From J054 sp051008735 (GTDB taxonomy: Bacteria > Pseudomonadota > Gammaproteobacteria > Steroidobacterales > GCA-2729495), in contig JBPCXH010000063.1 of the NCBI GenBank assembly GCA_051008735.1, forward strand, positions 1 to 26,051: DNA of 26,051 bases, given 5' to 3'. The notes under the pieces were generated by a model, which was given only the letters and a program-made list of their open reading frames with translations, made no database searches and was not told where the DNA came from. Every line of letters starts with the position of its first letter. The stretch's first letter is position 1. The translations under genes and the position numbers were made by a program. This document shows positions 1 to 7,458 of this stretch, in pieces.

Positions 1-99
1 GACCGGCACCTGCCAATCGAAATACTCGGCTCAGTGGATTACTTCGGCGATGTCCGCTTCGCCTTAAAGCGCATTCGCGAAGAACCCGAAAAAAGCTGA
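1..99 (+). CDS. C-terminal fragment of an unidentified protein
   Basis: Frame 1 is open from the window edge to a TGA at 97-99 and gives 32 residues ending in a charged, lysine- and glutamate-rich tail (REEPEKS). Only the 3' end is present, so no domain can be assigned. It lies 62 bp upstream of the lipid kinase gene on the same strand, so the two could be co-transcribed. It could also be a chance open frame, but its codon use and in-strand position next to a real gene make a true C-terminus more likely. Confidence 0.5.
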   Translation, partial: DRHLPIEILGSVDYFGDVRFALKRIREEPEKS

Positions 100-161
100 G
101 TGCGGGTCTTGGTCAGTCAGCAGGATGAACTCATGAGCTTATCCCGGTCCTGGTCCTCAGA

Positions 162-1106
162 GTGAGCAGTCTGGGCATCATTAATAACGTCAAGGCAGGG
201 CGCACTCGGGCGCGCCTTAAGCATGTTCGAGAAATGATTCGCCTGACAGGTGCGCGCAGTATCGACGTCGAAGATTTGCCGTCGATCGCAGCCGCGGTGA
301 ATGAATTTTGCACGGCCGACACAGACCTGGTGGCCGTAAATGGTGGCGACGGGACAGCCCAGGCAGTGATCACGGAATTTATGCGCCAGGGTATCAAGGG
401 ACCACAACTGGCCATCCTGCCCGGCGGCACCACCAACCTGAGCGCCTACGACCTCAATGGTCGAGGGCGGCTGGCAACCGCTTTCCGGGTACTGGCCACT
501 CAAGCAGCCCTTAGCCCCAAACAACGGACGACCATTGAGCGCCCTCTATTGGAAGTCCGGCGCGAGAACGAGGCATCCGAGTACGGTTTTTTCCTGGGTG
601 CCGGCGCAATCCTGGCCGGCATGCAGCACTTCCGCGAGCATGTTGGATCCCGGGGCCTGCGAGATGAACTCGCAGCGGGGGTGTCGTTATTACGCGGCCT
701 GGCCGGCATCGCCGGTCGGGAACACGCCTGGTCAAAACATGAAACCCGGGTGCAAATGTCGGATCGCGAGGAATTTGCCGGGCCGCTCAACCTGGTTTTC
801 GCCACAACCCTTGAGAGGCTCCTGCTGGGCATGCGCCCCTGGTGGGATACTCAACCCGGGCCCGTTCACCTCACCGCCCTGGCCCATGAACCCAAAGCAT
901 TTCTGCGGACTGCGCCCACCATCCTGCGAGGCCGGGCCCATAGTCGAGCCACGCCTGCCAACGGCTATCACTCAGCTAACGTAGCCAAGTTCGACCTGGT
1001 CGCCGACGGCTTTGCGCTGGACGGGCAGGTTTTCAACCAGGCACCAGACGAGGCTATTCATATCGCCTCAACAAGTCCCGTGACATTCATCCGCCTGGCT
1101 GACTAA
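162..1106 (+). CDS. diacylglycerol kinase family lipid kinase (DAGK catalytic domain)
   Basis: This 314-residue protein has the DAGK catalytic fold signature: GGDGT at residues 61-65 (nucleotide-binding loop) and PGGTTN at 87-92 in the second conserved block. Members of this family phosphorylate diacylglycerol, other lipids or sphingoid bases with ATP at the inner membrane face. The length matches full YegS/DgkB-type proteins, with the C-terminal beta-rich domain making up most of the rest. The start is a GTG; it was chosen because the fold's first strand (SLGIINNVKAG) begins right there. The TAA stop abuts the stop of the convergent next gene with no spacer. The exact lipid substrate cannot be told from the sequence. 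Confidence 0.85.
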   Translation: MSSLGIINNVKAGRTRARLKHVREMIRLTGARSIDVEDLPSIAAAVNEFCTADTDLVAVNGGDGTAQAVITEFMRQGIKGPQLAILPGGTTNLSAYDLNGRGRLATAFRVLATQAALSPKQRTTIERPLLEVRRENEASEYGFFLGAGAILAGMQHFREHVGSRGLRDELAAGVSLLRGLAGIAGREHAWSKHETRVQMSDREEFAGPLNLVFATTLERLLLGMRPWWDTQPGPVHLTALAHEPKAFLRTAPTILRGRAHSRATPANGYHSANVAKFDLVADGFALDGQVFNQAPDEAIHIASTSPVTFIRLAD

Positions 1107-2228
1107 TCAGTCCAGCGGCAGACGATACACGCGGGAGCGACGCTGGTTGATCAACGTCATCTTGGACCATACCTGGTTCACCGTGGTGTTCTCTTCCAGC
1201 TCGTGGTTTGTTTCAACGTATTCGACGCCGCGCTCTCGCAGAGTGTCGAAAATAGCGATCAGGCCCAGCGGAGCCAGAATCGTGCTGGGTTCTCCCGGCC
1301 TGGCAGCAGCCAGAAGAAAGTCCACCGTCTTGGGGCGACGAAAGGCTCGCAGCAAATGCCAGAAGCCCACGGGGAACAAGCGTCCACGGGCGCGCTGAAA
1401 AGCTTCGCTCAGACTGGGCATAGCCAGGAAGAAGCCCACCATATCCCCAGCCTGGTTGAATACCAGCTTTACGAAGTCGGGATCAAGGAACCCGAAATAC
1501 GCCTCGGTGTAGTAATCGCGCTGCTGAGCAGTCAGTGGGACCACGCCATAGAGAGGCTCGAAAGAATCCTCCAGTATTTTCCACAGGGAAGGCAGATAAC
1601 TCTTCAGCTCCTTGCGACTCTTGCAGGTATGCACGCGATAGTCGGTTTGCTTTGCCAGGCGCTTGCGCAGACGCTCAAACAACGGCATTCGATCCGGCAC
1701 GGCAATGCGGAACTCTATGTAATCCGCATCTTTGGTCAAGCCGTAATTTTCCAGCAATTGCGGATAATAGGAGAAATTAAAACTCCCACTGATGGTCGGC
1801 AGCACCTCAAAGCCATCCAACAGCACACCTTCCGGATCCAGGTCAGTAAAACCATGGGGGCCGGTCATCTCCACACAGCCCTGCTCCCGCAGCCAGGCCT
1901 GCACGGCGTCCAGCAAAGCGCCAGCAACTTGCTGATCATCCACACACTCAAACCAGCCGAATCGGCCACGCCGGTAGCCCAGCTTCCCGGTCTCCAGCTC
2001 ATTCACCAGGCCACACACGCGGCCGAGAATCCGGCCATCACGCTCAGCCAGCAACAGGCGCACCTGGGCCGTGCGGAAGGCCGGATTGCGGCGTGCATCA
2101 AAGGTATTGAGCTGCTCACGGCGCAGCTGCGGCACGAAATTCGGTGCGTCGCGATATAAAAGATAGGGCAGACCCACCCAGTCCCTGAGCTGACGACGAT
2201 TTTCTACGGCAAAAATGCGAAGACTCAT
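1107..2228 (-). CDS. YghO-like GNAT-fold protein (putative N-acyltransferase)
   Basis: This 373-residue protein resembles the large soluble family related to E. coli YghO, in which GNAT-like acyltransferase folds are predicted. Visible family features include the N-terminal segment NPAFRTAQVRLLLAERDG followed by ILGRVCGLVN, a GPHGFTDLDPEGVLLDGF stretch around residues 132-149, and a C-terminal block (GVEYVETNHELEENTTVN) near residues 335-352 that looks like the second acetyltransferase-type fold. No signal peptide or membrane segment is seen, so it should be cytoplasmic. No biochemical role is established for this family as far as I can say. It is transcribed divergently from lptG (82-bp gap) and convergently with the lipid kinase. 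Confidence 0.7.
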   Translation of the reverse strand: MSLRIFAVENRRQLRDWVGLPYLLYRDAPNFVPQLRREQLNTFDARRNPAFRTAQVRLLLAERDGRILGRVCGLVNELETGKLGYRRGRFGWFECVDDQQVAGALLDAVQAWLREQGCVEMTGPHGFTDLDPEGVLLDGFEVLPTISGSFNFSYYPQLLENYGLTKDADYIEFRIAVPDRMPLFERLRKRLAKQTDYRVHTCKSRKELKSYLPSLWKILEDSFEPLYGVVPLTAQQRDYYTEAYFGFLDPDFVKLVFNQAGDMVGFFLAMPSLSEAFQRARGRLFPVGFWHLLRAFRRPKTVDFLLAAARPGEPSTILAPLGLIAIFDTLRERGVEYVETNHELEENTTVNQVWSKMTLINQRRSRVYRLPLD

Positions 2229-2310
2229 GGAAAATTCGATGGCTATAGGCAGTTAATCAAGTCAGAAGTTTACTTGACGGCCCGCCCGCTCTGCCTGAAT
2301 ACTTTCGGCC

Positions 2311-3378
2311 ATGCGAATTATGCGTCGCTACCTGTTCCGCACGATCATGGCCAATGCGGCCATTGTGCTGGCCGTATTACTGGCACTGGGCCTGTTCACC
2401 GAATTTGTCGATGAACTGGGAAATATCGGTAAAGGCAATTACGGCCCCCTGCAGGCGTTGATTTTCGCTGCCCTTGAATTGCCGCACTATGCCTTTCGTA
2501 TGTTGCCCATGGCAGCCCTGCTGGGTGCCATATTGGGGCTGGGCAATCTGGCCAGCCACAGCGAACTGATCGCTATTCGCGCCGGCGGTGTGTCCCCTGT
2601 GCGCCTCGCCGGCGCCGTAGGCGCCACGGGTGTCGCCCTCGGCCTGCTGACTCTGGCCCTGGGCGGCTGGCTGGCACCGCCACTGGATGACTATGCGCGC
2701 CAGTTCCGTGCCGAGGCCAAGTACGGACCTCAGAGTATGGTCGCCGGCAAAGCTGTCTGGATACGTGATGGTAATACCTTCCTGCAAGTCACCCGCATGA
2801 ACAAGGGAAACGGCTTTGGCGGGCTCTACCTGTTCAGGCTGGAACCCGGACAGGCCCTTGAAGCAATCGGCCACGCCGACTCAGCTCAAGTCAGGGCGGA
2901 CAACACCTGGATCCTGGACAACTACACAGAAACCACCTTCGGTGAGGAGCGCGTCAGTGTGCGCAGAGAGGCCCGGGCCCAGGAGCCGAATAATCTGCCT
3001 TCCGACATGGTCGGCCTCACAGTGGTGCGAGAAGAAAGTCTCGATGCCGTCAACCTGTATAGATATGTGCGATTCCGACAGCAAAGCGGCCTGAATGCAG
3101 ACACATACATCGTGGCTTTCTGGCAACGAATCGCGGCCAGCGTGGCGACTATCGCCATGTGCATCCTTGCCCTGCCCTTTGCTTTTGGATCCCTGCGTAG
3201 CTCCGGTACCGGCGCCCGCGTGGCCGTGGGTGTTGTTATTGGCCTGGCCTACTTTATGGCGGCCAATGGAATCATCGACGGGGGCAACCTCTACAGTCTT
3301 AACCCGATTCTTACGGCCTGGCTGCCAACCATTGCCCTGAGTTTTTGCGTGCTTGTCGCCCTGTCTCGAACCCGTTAG
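2311..3378 (+). CDS. lptG: LPS export ABC transporter permease LptG
   Basis: This 355-residue inner-membrane protein matches LptG in length and in architecture: an N-terminal pair of membrane segments, a third around residues 100-125, a periplasmic beta-jellyroll domain (about 130-265) and three C-terminal membrane segments. The cytoplasmic coupling region LASHSELIAIRAGGVSPVRL at residues 80-99 is characteristic of the LptF/LptG family, and the preceding VDELGNIGKGNYG segment fits LptG better than LptF. LptG works with LptF and the ATPase LptB to extract lipopolysaccharide and pass it to LptC-LptA. The usual upstream partner lptF is not here; the neighbour is an opposite-strand gene. A second ATG at 2320 is an equally possible start, as neither has a strong ribosome-binding site. 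Confidence 0.88.
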   Translation: MRIMRRYLFRTIMANAAIVLAVLLALGLFTEFVDELGNIGKGNYGPLQALIFAALELPHYAFRMLPMAALLGAILGLGNLASHSELIAIRAGGVSPVRLAGAVGATGVALGLLTLALGGWLAPPLDDYARQFRAEAKYGPQSMVAGKAVWIRDGNTFLQVTRMNKGNGFGGLYLFRLEPGQALEAIGHADSAQVRADNTWILDNYTETTFGEERVSVRREARAQEPNNLPSDMVGLTVVREESLDAVNLYRYVRFRQQSGLNADTYIVAFWQRIAASVATIAMCILALPFAFGSLRSSGTGARVAVGVVIGLAYFMAANGIIDGGNLYSLNPILTAWLPTIALSFCVLVALSRTR

Positions 3379-3491
3379 GCACCGTGGAGCCAGATTGATA
3401 TTGATTCAAGCAAGCGAAATTGGTCGCTGATAGAATGATTAATAGCACCCGAAATTCACGAATTATCAAAAATCGAGCAGGAGTTCCAGCA

Positions 3492-4832
3492 ATGGGCAAT
3501 GACTCTCAGCAGCTGTCGCGGATGAATAACCATCTTGGATCCCGAGCTTTGATTTACAGCAGCATGACGCTACTGGCCCTGGCAGTCTCATCGGCATCTC
3601 AGGCAGCAGGGTTTTACTTTGAATCGGTGGGCACGCCACTGAGTGTCGGCACCGCTGGCGCGGCTAATGTCACTAACAATATCGGACCTGATGCAGCCTG
3701 GGCTAATCCTGCTGGCCTGACAGGCATAACGGCGCCCACGATTCTGGCAGGACTGACGATTGTGGCCCCGGTTGCCAAGTGGGATGCTGACGTGTCCGAA
3801 GCTGGCGGCGTGACCGGCGGCAACACCGGCCAACCTGCAGGAGTTCCCGGTCTGTATTACGGACAGCCGCTAACGGACCGCTGGTCCATGGGCTTTGGCG
3901 TGTCTGCGCTGCAGGGTGGCGGCGCTGACTACGGCAAAAACTTTGTTGGCCGCTACGCCACAACCGAAGTCTCCCTTAAGGGTCTGGGCGCAACCTGGTC
4001 ATTCGGTTATCAGGCAACAAAAAAATTATCCCTTGGCTTCGGCGCTTCGGTCATTCAAACGCAGTTCGACCAGAAGATTGCCATCAACCAGGCAGCGATA
4101 GTGGGTCCTGGTACACCGGATGGCGAGGCTGAATTCAAGGATCTGGATGACTGGGGCGTCCAACCCATCGTCGGCTTGCAATATCAGCTCAATCAACAGC
4201 TCATGCTGGGCCTGAACTACCGGGGGAAGTTCGACACAGAACTGGATGGCAACCTGCGCTTACGCAATCTTGATCCGAGTATCCCACTGCCCGGAAACAG
4301 TAATCTGGAAATCGATTGGGACAATCCGCAATGGCTGGAGGCCGGTCTGGCGTGGAAAGTCACCGGCACCAAGCATTTATGGATGAGAGCTAACTGGCAG
4401 GAATGGTCGGATTTCAGTGAGAATCAGTTAACTGTCAGCCTGCCGGCTCCCGGGGCGCCACCGCAGGTCACTACGCTTGATCGCAAATTCGATGATACCT
4501 GGGCTGTGAGCCTGGCTTTTGGCACACGTGAGCGGGACATTAAAATTGATTCCAATAAGGCCAACAGCGGATGGCTTTTTGGGGTTGGCTACGAAAGCTC
4601 ACCCGTCAACAACAGTAATCGAACCATCGATTTACCTTTTGATGAAAACTGGAAATTCTCCACCGCCTATTTCAATCAGGGCAACAAAAAGTATTCATGG
4701 TCTCTCGCCGGACAAGTTCAGGTGTTTGGCGATGCCGAAACAGACCAGACTATTCAGGGTGCCCGGTTTAGCGGTGAATTCAAAGACTTTTACGTCGTGT
4801 TTCTCACGGGGACGCTGCGCTTTCTGAATTAA
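3492..4832 (+). CDS. FadL/OmpP1-type outer membrane transport protein
   Basis: This 446-residue protein has a signal peptide (hydrophobic stretch ending SSASQA) followed by the typical FadL-family N-terminus: GFYFESVGTPLSVGTAGAAN and then GPDAAWANPAGLTGI. Those segments form the N-terminal plug of a 14-stranded barrel that moves long-chain fatty acids or other hydrophobic molecules across the outer membrane. The C-terminus ends in alternating residues (YVVFLTGTLRFLN), as expected for a last beta strand. The start at 3492 follows a GAGCAGGAG ribosome-binding stretch; an internal ATG at 3522 would give a more typical signal length but has no visible ribosome-binding site. The gene sits 113 bp after lptG on the same strand. 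Substrate is not predictable; other lipid genes nearby make a hydrophobic one plausible. Confidence 0.85.
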   Translation: MGNDSQQLSRMNNHLGSRALIYSSMTLLALAVSSASQAAGFYFESVGTPLSVGTAGAANVTNNIGPDAAWANPAGLTGITAPTILAGLTIVAPVAKWDADVSEAGGVTGGNTGQPAGVPGLYYGQPLTDRWSMGFGVSALQGGGADYGKNFVGRYATTEVSLKGLGATWSFGYQATKKLSLGFGASVIQTQFDQKIAINQAAIVGPGTPDGEAEFKDLDDWGVQPIVGLQYQLNQQLMLGLNYRGKFDTELDGNLRLRNLDPSIPLPGNSNLEIDWDNPQWLEAGLAWKVTGTKHLWMRANWQEWSDFSENQLTVSLPAPGAPPQVTTLDRKFDDTWAVSLAFGTRERDIKIDSNKANSGWLFGVGYESSPVNNSNRTIDLPFDENWKFSTAYFNQGNKKYSWSLAGQVQVFGDAETDQTIQGARFSGEFKDFYVVFLTGTLRFLN

Positions 4833-5234
4833 TCCGGAGAGGTCAGGCCTGCTCTCGACTGTTTGAGACCAGACAATCCAACAGTCGTATCCCGCAAGGA
4901 ATGCCCTTGCTGATCGCGTCGACCCGACCTGGCAACTCCAGGCCGGACCCACTCCCGGTACCCGCCAGACTGGCCCGGGCCCGCAGAGCCTGGTCGCCCG
5001 GACTGCTGCCCGCTCTGCCTGGTTGCTACATAAAGCCTATTTTTGCGATTTGCATAAGATCCATGATCCGCCGCAATTTGATCCGCCAGCTAACACAGCC
5101 GCAGGCTTGTGTTAAAAGTGGACGCAGATCAACCCAAAGGCTTGTGAGATTGAATTGTACCCCTACCCGGCTCGCGGCATAATCGAGCCAGATACCCAGC
5201 CGGACCTAACGGCATTGCGCGCACAGGAGATGCA
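4833..5234 (+). other. 402-bp intergenic region without a convincing gene
   Basis: No frame here has coding character; the longest open frame (4901-5182) lacks a ribosome-binding site and is very rich in Pro, Arg and Ala. The region holds a direct repeat of TGATCCGCC at 5064-5072 and 5079-5087, a hairpin at 5091-5114 (TAACACA pairing with TGTGTTA, and GCC with GGC across one bulged base), and a candidate promoter at 5155-5183. No T-tailed terminator is seen after the FadL-type gene. Confidence 0.6.
5155..5183 (+). promoter_or_regulatory. candidate sigma-70 promoter for the exported protein at 5235
   Basis: TTGTAC (5155-5160) and CATAAT (5178-5183) are separated by 17 bp. The -10 box matches the consensus at five of six positions and the -35 box at four. 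The start codon of the following gene lies about 50 bp downstream, with a CAGGAG ribosome-binding site between. This is a sequence-only prediction. Confidence 0.4.
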
Positions 5235-5768
5235 ATGATGAAACTAAAGCGATCTTTCCTTGCCTGCCTAACCACACTGCTTTGCCTGACCAGCAGCATG
5301 GCAGCAGCTGAATCGGGCACCTTGACGGCGACAATCCCCTGGGAAGGCGAAGGTCGGGTTTTTCGCATAGGCCCCGACACCATGATTTTTCTGGGCGCTC
5401 TGCGCGGCATCGTCTATGCCGAAACCGACAAAGGCGTGCTCAATGAAGGCTTCATGCTTTGCCCCGTAACCCAACGCATCAACACCAGCACGAGAGCCAC
5501 CTCAGGCGTTGGTCAGTGTGAGATCGCCGTGGACGGCGACAACGTGGTCTATGCAGAGTTCGTCTGTGAAGGTGAACTGGGGCGGTGCGAAGGCGAATTT
5601 CGTGTCACCGGTGGCGGCGGGCGATTCACCGGCGCTTCCGGCTCCAGCAAAATGACAGTGCGCTCACCGATCCAGGTGCTGGCTGTAGATATGGCCAGTG
5701 GTAGTGATTTGCGCATCTCCTCGGGGCTGGCGCAACTAACAGAACTGAAATATCGGATTCCCGAATAA
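5235..5768 (+). CDS. secreted hypothetical protein
   Basis: This 177-residue protein begins with a clear signal peptide (KLKR, then a hydrophobic core ending SSMAAAES, likely cleaved after residue 26 or so). The mature part contains cysteines at VGQCEIAV, EFVCEGEL and GRCEGEF that could form disulfides in the periplasm, and a glycine-rich turn region RVTGGGGRFTGASGSS. That last pattern recalls small beta-barrel exported proteins such as allene-oxide-cyclase-like folds, but I cannot assign a family firmly. ATG codons at 5235 and 5238 follow a GCACAGGAG ribosome-binding site; either could be used. It is followed 21 bp later by the DUF2845 gene on the same strand, so the two probably share a transcript. 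Confidence 0.7.
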   Translation: MMKLKRSFLACLTTLLCLTSSMAAAESGTLTATIPWEGEGRVFRIGPDTMIFLGALRGIVYAETDKGVLNEGFMLCPVTQRINTSTRATSGVGQCEIAVDGDNVVYAEFVCEGELGRCEGEFRVTGGGGRFTGASGSSKMTVRSPIQVLAVDMASGSDLRISSGLAQLTELKYRIPE

Positions 5769-5789
5769 TCGACAGGCGGAGGATTGACC

Positions 5790-6056
5790 ATGAAACACAA
5801 AATCATTTACAGCCTGGCGATTGCCCTGATTGGCAGCCTGTTTATCGTCGGCGATGCTTTCGCCGCAAGTATGCGCTGTGGCACCCATATTGTCTCCGAC
5901 AGCCAACGCAACGGCATGGGCAAGTACGAAGTACTCAAACGCTGCGGCGAGCCGACGGAACGCTTTGGCAACACGTGGGTCTATGATCGTCCCGGGCAAT
6001 TTAAAAGGACGCTGAGGTTTGCCCCTGACGGCCGCTTGTCCAAGATCGAAGGCTAA
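5790..6056 (+). CDS. DUF2845 family small exported protein
   Basis: This 88-residue protein has a signal peptide (hydrophobic run ending GDAFAAS) and then the short DUF2845 pattern: MRCGTHIVSDSQRNGMGKYE followed by VLKRCGEPTERFG. The two cysteines in RCG motifs are the conserved features of the family. Its function is unknown; family members are small periplasmic proteins. The ATG at 5790 is preferred over the in-frame TTG at 5784 because GGCGGAGG at 5775-5782 lies about 7 bases before the ATG and almost touches the TTG. It likely forms a two-gene unit with the preceding secreted protein. Confidence 0.75.
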   Translation: MKHKIIYSLAIALIGSLFIVGDAFAASMRCGTHIVSDSQRNGMGKYEVLKRCGEPTERFGNTWVYDRPGQFKRTLRFAPDGRLSKIEG

Positions 6057-6125
6057 ACTCAGGTGGCTATTGAGTAGTTACGATGCCGCAGACCAAGGCG
6101 CTGAAACTGCCCAACCACCCTTAAG

Positions 6126-6146
6126 CGACTGAGACCGACTCAGTCG
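6126..6146 (+). repeat. hairpin next to the ribosome-binding site of the hydrolase gene
   Basis: CGACTGAG (6126-6133) and CTCAGTCG (6139-6146) form a perfect 8-bp stem with a 5-nt loop. The downstream arm runs directly into the GGAGAAGG ribosome-binding site at 6146-6153, upstream of the ATG at 6158. There is no T-run, so it is not a normal terminator. It may affect translation start; this is inference. Confidence 0.4.
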
Positions 6147-6157
6147 GAGAAGGCGCT

Positions 6158-6910
6158 ATGGCACGCCGTGGGCTGCTGTACCTGCTTGGCATCATTGTCG
6201 CGGCTCTTGCGGCGGTGGAGATCTACACGCGTCTGCCAACCGGGCTCGCCGAGCCCCTCAACCTGAAGCCGGATGAGACGCGGCAGGTCGTGCTGATATT
6301 TCACGGCTCTCTGGCAGGTGGCGATCCCATTCTTGACGACATTGCCAACCGCTTTGTCGAATTGGCTGCCCTCGACTCCGGCACTGTCGTCGTCAATTAC
6401 CGCTGGGATGACGGCGCGGATCAACGTCTGCGCGCAGCCGCCAGTGGGCGCCGCCTGGGGACTGCTCTGGGCACGGAACTTGGGAGCCTGCCCAAACTGG
6501 AAAGCGTAAGAATCATCACCCACAGCGTGGGGGCTTTCGTGGCCGATGCCTTGTGCGAGAGCCTGCGAGAAAAGCGCAGCACGCCATGGATTGAAATGAC
6601 ATTTCTGGACCCCTTCGGAATCCTCGGCTTTATTGACTGGCGTTTCGGCGTCAGGAATCATGGCCACTGTGCCGACTTTGCCGTCGCTTTCATCAATCGT
6701 GATGATGCAACGGCGGCCTCCAACTCCCCCCTGGCCCAGGCCTACAATCGGGACGTGACCGCGAGCCCACGTCGTGAGCTTTTCCTGCGCAGCGGCCACT
6801 ACTGGCCGCTGCGCTACTACGCCGATTTCATCGATCTGGCCGAAGTCACACCCGGCATTCGTACCCACGACGATTACCCACGCGGCGACCTGAGGACACT
6901 GACAGACTAG
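6158..6910 (+). CDS. membrane-anchored alpha/beta hydrolase (lipase-like)
   Basis: This 250-residue protein starts with a short basic segment and one hydrophobic helix (about residues 5-22), giving a membrane anchor or uncleaved signal. The rest has alpha/beta hydrolase marks: VLIFHGSLAGG near residues 45-54 (oxyanion region), a nucleophile elbow THSVGA with Ser123, a candidate acid at FLDPFG (Asp151) and a candidate catalytic histidine in SGHYWPL (His214). THSVG departs slightly from the GXSXG consensus but retains Ser and Gly at the key positions. Likely an esterase or lipase acting at the periplasmic face; substrate unknown. It has a strong ribosome-binding site (GGAGAAGG) and lies 101 bp after the DUF2845 gene. 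Confidence 0.75.
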   Translation: MARRGLLYLLGIIVAALAAVEIYTRLPTGLAEPLNLKPDETRQVVLIFHGSLAGGDPILDDIANRFVELAALDSGTVVVNYRWDDGADQRLRAAASGRRLGTALGTELGSLPKLESVRIITHSVGAFVADALCESLREKRSTPWIEMTFLDPFGILGFIDWRFGVRNHGHCADFAVAFINRDDATAASNSPLAQAYNRDVTASPRRELFLRSGHYWPLRYYADFIDLAEVTPGIRTHDDYPRGDLRTLTD

Positions 6911-6961
6911 ATGCCATGCAGGTGCTAAAGTTTCCGGGAACACTAAATGGAGACAGCGCCC

Positions 6962-7342
6962 ATGGCCGATCAGAAAATCCGGGTGGCATCATCAACGGAT
7001 GTTGAAGAAGGGAAACTTTTTGCGACCCAGGTGAATAAGCAAAGACTGCTGCTGACGCGCATTGAGGGCCGCGCCCAGGCCATCGTTAATCGCTGCCCGC
7101 ACATGGGCATGAAAATGACCCGGGGCGAATTGCGCGACGGGGTCATCCAATGCCCCTGGCACGGTTCCCGCTTCGACTTCTGCAGCGGCGACAATCTTGA
7201 CTGGGTCAATGCCTTTGCAGGCGTACCCATGCCCAAATGGACCCATGGCATGATCTCCATGGGCAAGTCCCCTGCCCCGCTGACCACTGTGCCGGCAGAA
7301 GAAGCCGACGGAGAGATCTTTGTTCATCTCACCGACCCGTGA
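6962..7342 (+). CDS. small Rieske [2Fe-2S] ferredoxin-type protein
   Basis: This 126-residue soluble protein carries both Rieske cluster motifs: CPH with Cys45 and His47, and CPWHG with Cys64 and His67, which together bind a [2Fe-2S] cluster. A stand-alone Rieske domain of this size commonly serves as an electron carrier or as a subunit for oxygenase-type or nitrite reductase-type enzymes, but no such partner is adjacent. The ATG at 6962 has GGAGA 8 bases upstream; an in-frame ATG at 6947 would add five residues (METAP) and is also possible. It is 51 bp downstream of the hydrolase gene on the same strand. Confidence 0.85.
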   Translation: MADQKIRVASSTDVEEGKLFATQVNKQRLLLTRIEGRAQAIVNRCPHMGMKMTRGELRDGVIQCPWHGSRFDFCSGDNLDWVNAFAGVPMPKWTHGMISMGKSPAPLTTVPAEEADGEIFVHLTDP

Positions 7343-7406
7343 AGGCTTGACAGGCCGCCAAGTAATGAGCGGTGAATGGCACAAAGAATGCAGGCCGATT
7401 ATTAAA

Positions 7407-7435
7407 AGGCCTGTGACCGAACAAGTCACAGGCCT
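7407..7435 (-). terminator. intrinsic terminator of the CydDC-like ABC operon
   Basis: AGGCCTGTGAC (7407-7417) and GTCACAGGCCT (7425-7435) form a perfect 11-bp GC-rich stem with a 7-nt loop. Read on the minus strand the stem is followed by TTTTAATAAT, a good U-tract for transcripts coming from the ABC genes, whose last stop lies 23 bp before it. On the plus strand it lacks a T-run but could still slow transcripts from the Rieske gene. Confidence 0.85.
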
Positions 7436-7458
7436 CTTCGCCAAATGTTATCAGCGCC

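Noticed and set aside
1203..2159. A 318-codon plus-strand open frame antisense to the YghO-like gene
   Set aside because: It mirrors the real gene in another frame, is rich in Gln and His, shows no family motif and has no ribosome-binding site.
2274..2308. TTGACG upstream of lptG as a promoter
   Set aside because: No acceptable -10 box lies at 16-18 bp; the best candidate, GAATAC, is poor.
4901..5182. Possible 93-residue protein in the 402-bp gap
   Set aside because: No ribosome-binding site, Arg/Pro/Ala-biased translation typical of non-coding GC-rich DNA, and it overlaps the candidate promoter of the next gene.
6140..6943. A 267-codon minus-strand open frame over the alpha/beta hydrolase
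   Set aside because: The plus-strand gene has a signal anchor, catalytic motifs and a strong ribosome-binding site; the antisense frame has none.
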